A stretch of 6,509 nucleotides of DNA from Acidobacteriota bacterium (GTDB lineage Bacteria > Acidobacteriota > Thermoanaerobaculia > Multivoradales > SZUA-115): NCBI GenBank assembly GCA_003231035.1, contig QIHU01000587.1, forward strand, positions 1 to 6,509, written 5' to 3'. The notes below the pieces were generated by a model. That model did not search any database, was not told the origin of the DNA, and worked only from the letters and a program-made list of their open reading frames with translations. The position numbers and the translations under genes are program-made. Positions 5,579 through 6,509 of the stretch are shown here, piece after piece; within the stretch, counting starts at the first letter, position 1; each line of letters opens with the position of its first letter.

Positions 5579-6509
5579 AACGGGCGCCCAAGAAGATTCA
5601 GCGTAGAGCAATCCCGGAAGGGATTCGGATCACCAAGATTGGCCTGTGGTACGTGCTCATCACCTTGGTGGTGGCTGTTGCCGCCACCAACACCGGCAAC
5701 AACGCGCTATACATGGTGTGGGCGGCCATGCTCGCGGCGTTGGTGCTTTCCGGCTTCGTCTCGCGGCAGAATGTGCGAGGACTCAGGGCCGAGCTGGAGC
5801 CGCCGCCCGAGGTTTTCGCCAATCAGCCCTTTAGCCTCCGATTCAAGTTAACCAACCGCAGCCGGCTCTGGTCGAGGTGGTTCCTACTTTTCTCGGTATC
5901 GCCCACCGACCAGCCGTGGTTGCTGCCCTACTTGCCGCGCGGCGGCACCAGCCTGGGGACGGTGGAGTTGATCCGCCCTCGTCGAGGTCATCACCGGTTG
6001 GAGGCGATTCACCTCTCGAGCTTGTTCCCGTTCGGCCTCTTTCGCAAGGGGGCTCGGTATCGGGTGGATACGCGGTTCCTGGTCTTCCCGGAACTGTTCC
6101 CCGCCGCTTCGTTGCGGCTGGCCAGCCAGGGCGATCTGGGCGACGAAACCACGCGACGCCGGGGCCGAGGTCAGGATCTGCACGGCTTGCGCCGCTTTCG
6201 ACCCGGCGATGATCCTCGGGGGATTCACTGGAAGCAAACAGCGCGCACCGGCAAGATGATTTACACCGAGCGGCAAGCGGATGAGAGTCGCCGCTTATCG
6301 ATTCTGTTTGACAACGGCGTCGGCGAGCTTGAGGACGACGAGCAGCTCGAGCGCTTCGAACGGCTGGTCAGCGAAGCGGCGACGACGGCGGTGGATTACC
6401 TACAACGGGGCTACTACGTGGAGTTTGTGGCTCGCGATGGGTCACTGCCGTTCGCGGCCGGCGAGAGGCAGCGGCTAGCCGTGCTCGAACTCTTGGCACT
6501 GATCGAGCC
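5575..6509 (+). CDS. DUF58-family membrane protein, partial (runs off the right edge)
   Basis: The frame is open from a GTG at 5575 to the window end, giving 311 residues with no stop. The start overlaps the MoxR stop in GTGA. After a basic N-terminus (KRAPKKIQRR) come two membrane segments at about 22-37 and 45-62, joined by a short TNTGNN turn. This is the usual DUF58 topology, with the rest of the chain forming a large soluble part. The DUF58 signature is clear: GLRRFRPGDDPRGIHWKQTAR at 204-224, followed by a YTERQADESRRLSILFDN strand (244-261) that resembles the first strand of a von Willebrand A-like fold. Proteins of this family are typically about 400 residues, so perhaps a fifth to a quarter is missing. 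It probably works with the MoxR ATPase at the membrane; its biochemical role is not established. No ribosome binding site is near the GTG, which fits coupling to the gene before it. Confidence 0.9.
   Translation, partial: MKRAPKKIQRRAIPEGIRITKIGLWYVLITLVVAVAATNTGNNALYMVWAAMLAALVLSGFVSRQNVRGLRAELEPPPEVFANQPFSLRFKLTNRSRLWSRWFLLFSVSPTDQPWLLPYLPRGGTSLGTVELIRPRRGHHRLEAIHLSSLFPFGLFRKGARYRVDTRFLVFPELFPAASLRLASQGDLGDETTRRRGRGQDLHGLRRFRPGDDPRGIHWKQTARTGKMIYTERQADESRRLSILFDNGVGELEDDEQLERFERLVSEAATTAVDYLQRGYYVEFVARDGSLPFAAGERQRLAVLELLALIE

Overview
The window is GC-rich, tightly packed bacterial DNA. Several proteins carry export signals: a lipobox, a Sec signal peptide, and the leader of a truncated peptidase. 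The C-terminal ~100 residues of the secreted hydrolase look to me like a domain I recall from secreted proteins of Acidobacteriota, especially Thermoanaerobaculia. I therefore suggest that group, but this rests on memory of the family and was not searched.

Layout, left to right. (1) 69-741, minus strand: a two-gene HicB/HicA-type toxin-antitoxin module. The antitoxin-like gene comes first, has a near-perfect Shine-Dalgarno, and overlaps the toxin gene by 8 bases. (2) 742-980: a spacer holding a perfect 14-bp inverted repeat just past the end of the next gene, probably a terminator hairpin. (3) 981-2576, minus: a secreted alpha/beta hydrolase with a complete Ser/Asp/His set and an extra C-terminal domain. 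(4) 2591-3193, minus: the N-terminal fragment of an S9-type (prolyl oligopeptidase/DPP) peptidase. It has only a TTG start, and its beta-propeller breaks off early into unrecognised sequence. I treat it as a pseudogene. (5) 3187-6509, plus: a four-gene run of DPM1-like family 2 glycosyltransferase, small acidic lipoprotein, MoxR-type AAA+ ATPase and DUF58 protein. The DUF58 gene starts on a GTG that overlaps the ATPase stop codon and runs off the right edge.

How they may work together. The MoxR-DUF58 pair is a common bacterial module in which a chaperone-like ATPase acts with a membrane-anchored DUF58 protein. Von Willebrand A or transglutaminase-like genes often follow, and here would lie beyond the right edge. 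The upstream glycosyltransferase and lipoprotein suggest an envelope-related role, but this is inference from position. The left part (TA module, peptidase relic) looks like accessory, turned-over sequence beside a stable operon.

I found no CRISPR array, tRNA or rRNA gene, transposase or phage gene. No wholly new system is evident. The points most worth following are the HicA-like toxin without the usual catalytic histidine, the lipoprotein with an E/G/D-rich linker containing a G8 tract, the recurrent C-terminal domain on the hydrolase, and the peptidase relic.
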